From: an uncultured Rubritalea sp.
GTDB lineage: Bacteria > Verrucomicrobiota > Verrucomicrobiia > Verrucomicrobiales > Akkermansiaceae
Assembly: GCA_937923145.1 (NCBI GenBank)
Contig: CALAJT010000015.1
Span: forward strand, 62,001 to 126,000
Reading direction: 5' to 3'
Length of the DNA: 64,000 nucleotides
Below, one piece after another: positions 63,981 to 64,000 of this stretch. The position numbers and the translations under genes were made by a program. The notes beneath the pieces were generated by a model, which was not told where the DNA came from, ran no database searches, and saw only the letters and a list, made by a program, of their open reading frames with translations. Positions within the stretch are counted from its first letter, which is position 1; each line of letters begins with the position of its first letter.

Positions 63981-64000
63981 GAATGTTCTCTAGAATGATA

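Noticed and set aside
1..64000. UGA reassigned to Trp or another sense codon throughout the genome
   Set aside because: trpF ends in TGA exactly at the start overlap with the next gene, and TGG is used normally for Trp; recoding is limited to two special contexts.
1..64000. CRISPR arrays, insertion sequences or prophage genes
   Set aside because: No regularly spaced repeats, transposases, integrases or phage structural genes were seen.

Overview
The window reads as chromosomal DNA of a Gram-negative, outer-membrane bacterium, most likely Verrucomicrobiota. The pointers are a fused lpxC-fabZ gene, an autosorting PEP-CTERM protein, a DUF4034-type lipoprotein, many small lipoproteins, Lnt and a beta-barrel protein. 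GC content by eye is in the low to mid forties. The placement is inference, because no 16S rRNA is present. Most of the window is core metabolism and information processing, in short operons on both strands.

Layout. 0-5.3 kb: a decayed 2-hydroxyacid dehydrogenase, a tiny membrane ORF, a putative anti-sigma-like protein, a CvpA-type protein, a VOC protein, queA and two tandem paralogous lipoproteins. 5.6-10.9 kb: trpF-pyrimidine phosphorylase, hisS, an outer-membrane protein and a PatB/MalY aminotransferase. 11.0-12.8 kb: tRNA-Gln followed by a decaying accessory patch (frameshifted PIN toxin with antitoxin tail, frameshifted DUF2164 gene, headless lipoprotein, Uma2 gene). 12.9-17.2 kb: prfA-prmC-murA and manA. 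17.3-23.5 kb: an orphan SMC/JetC-like ATPase, then rimK with an RCK_C-like tail and an AstE/aspartoacylase-like partner. 23.5-34.4 kb: a SelW-like gene with in-frame UGA, esterase, M20 peptidase, AddB-like nuclease, lipoproteins, nadC, lpxC-fabZ and a broken MFS transporter. 34.4-41.9 kb: a second UGA-containing gene (thioredoxin-like VPGUxT family fused to an MsrA-like domain), lnt, a large TPR protein, a thioesterase and a KH/R3H protein. 42-50.8 kb: ilvD, a broken ParD/ParE-like pair, yicC, an unusual tatC, a PBP2 with a repeat tail, and hflX. 50.9-64 kb: L,D-transpeptidase, mnmG with three parS-like palindromes, pdhA-pdhB, gatB, an NtrC-like regulator, uppS, a PEP-CTERM protein, a DnaA-box cluster that is a good oriC candidate, an STN-domain protein and trkH.

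The most notable signal is selenocysteine use. Two genes that conventional ORF calling splits or misses each carry one in-frame TGA at a redox motif (CxxU in the SelW-like protein, UxxC in the thioredoxin-like protein). Each TGA is followed by a hairpin at the place and with the loop G expected of a bacterial SECIS. TGA is also a normal stop here (trpF), so this is context-dependent recoding. A third, weaker candidate is a small membrane protein near the left end. No selA, selB, selC or selD gene is in the window.

The second theme is replication and segregation. Three identical 14-bp palindromes of parS type lie in and beside mnmG, about 7.5 kb from a region with two exact DnaA boxes, one single-mismatch box and an AT-rich flank. 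Together they suggest that the right end of the window is the chromosome origin. The third theme is gene decay: at least five accessory genes are broken by indels, deletions or nonsense changes while every core gene is intact.
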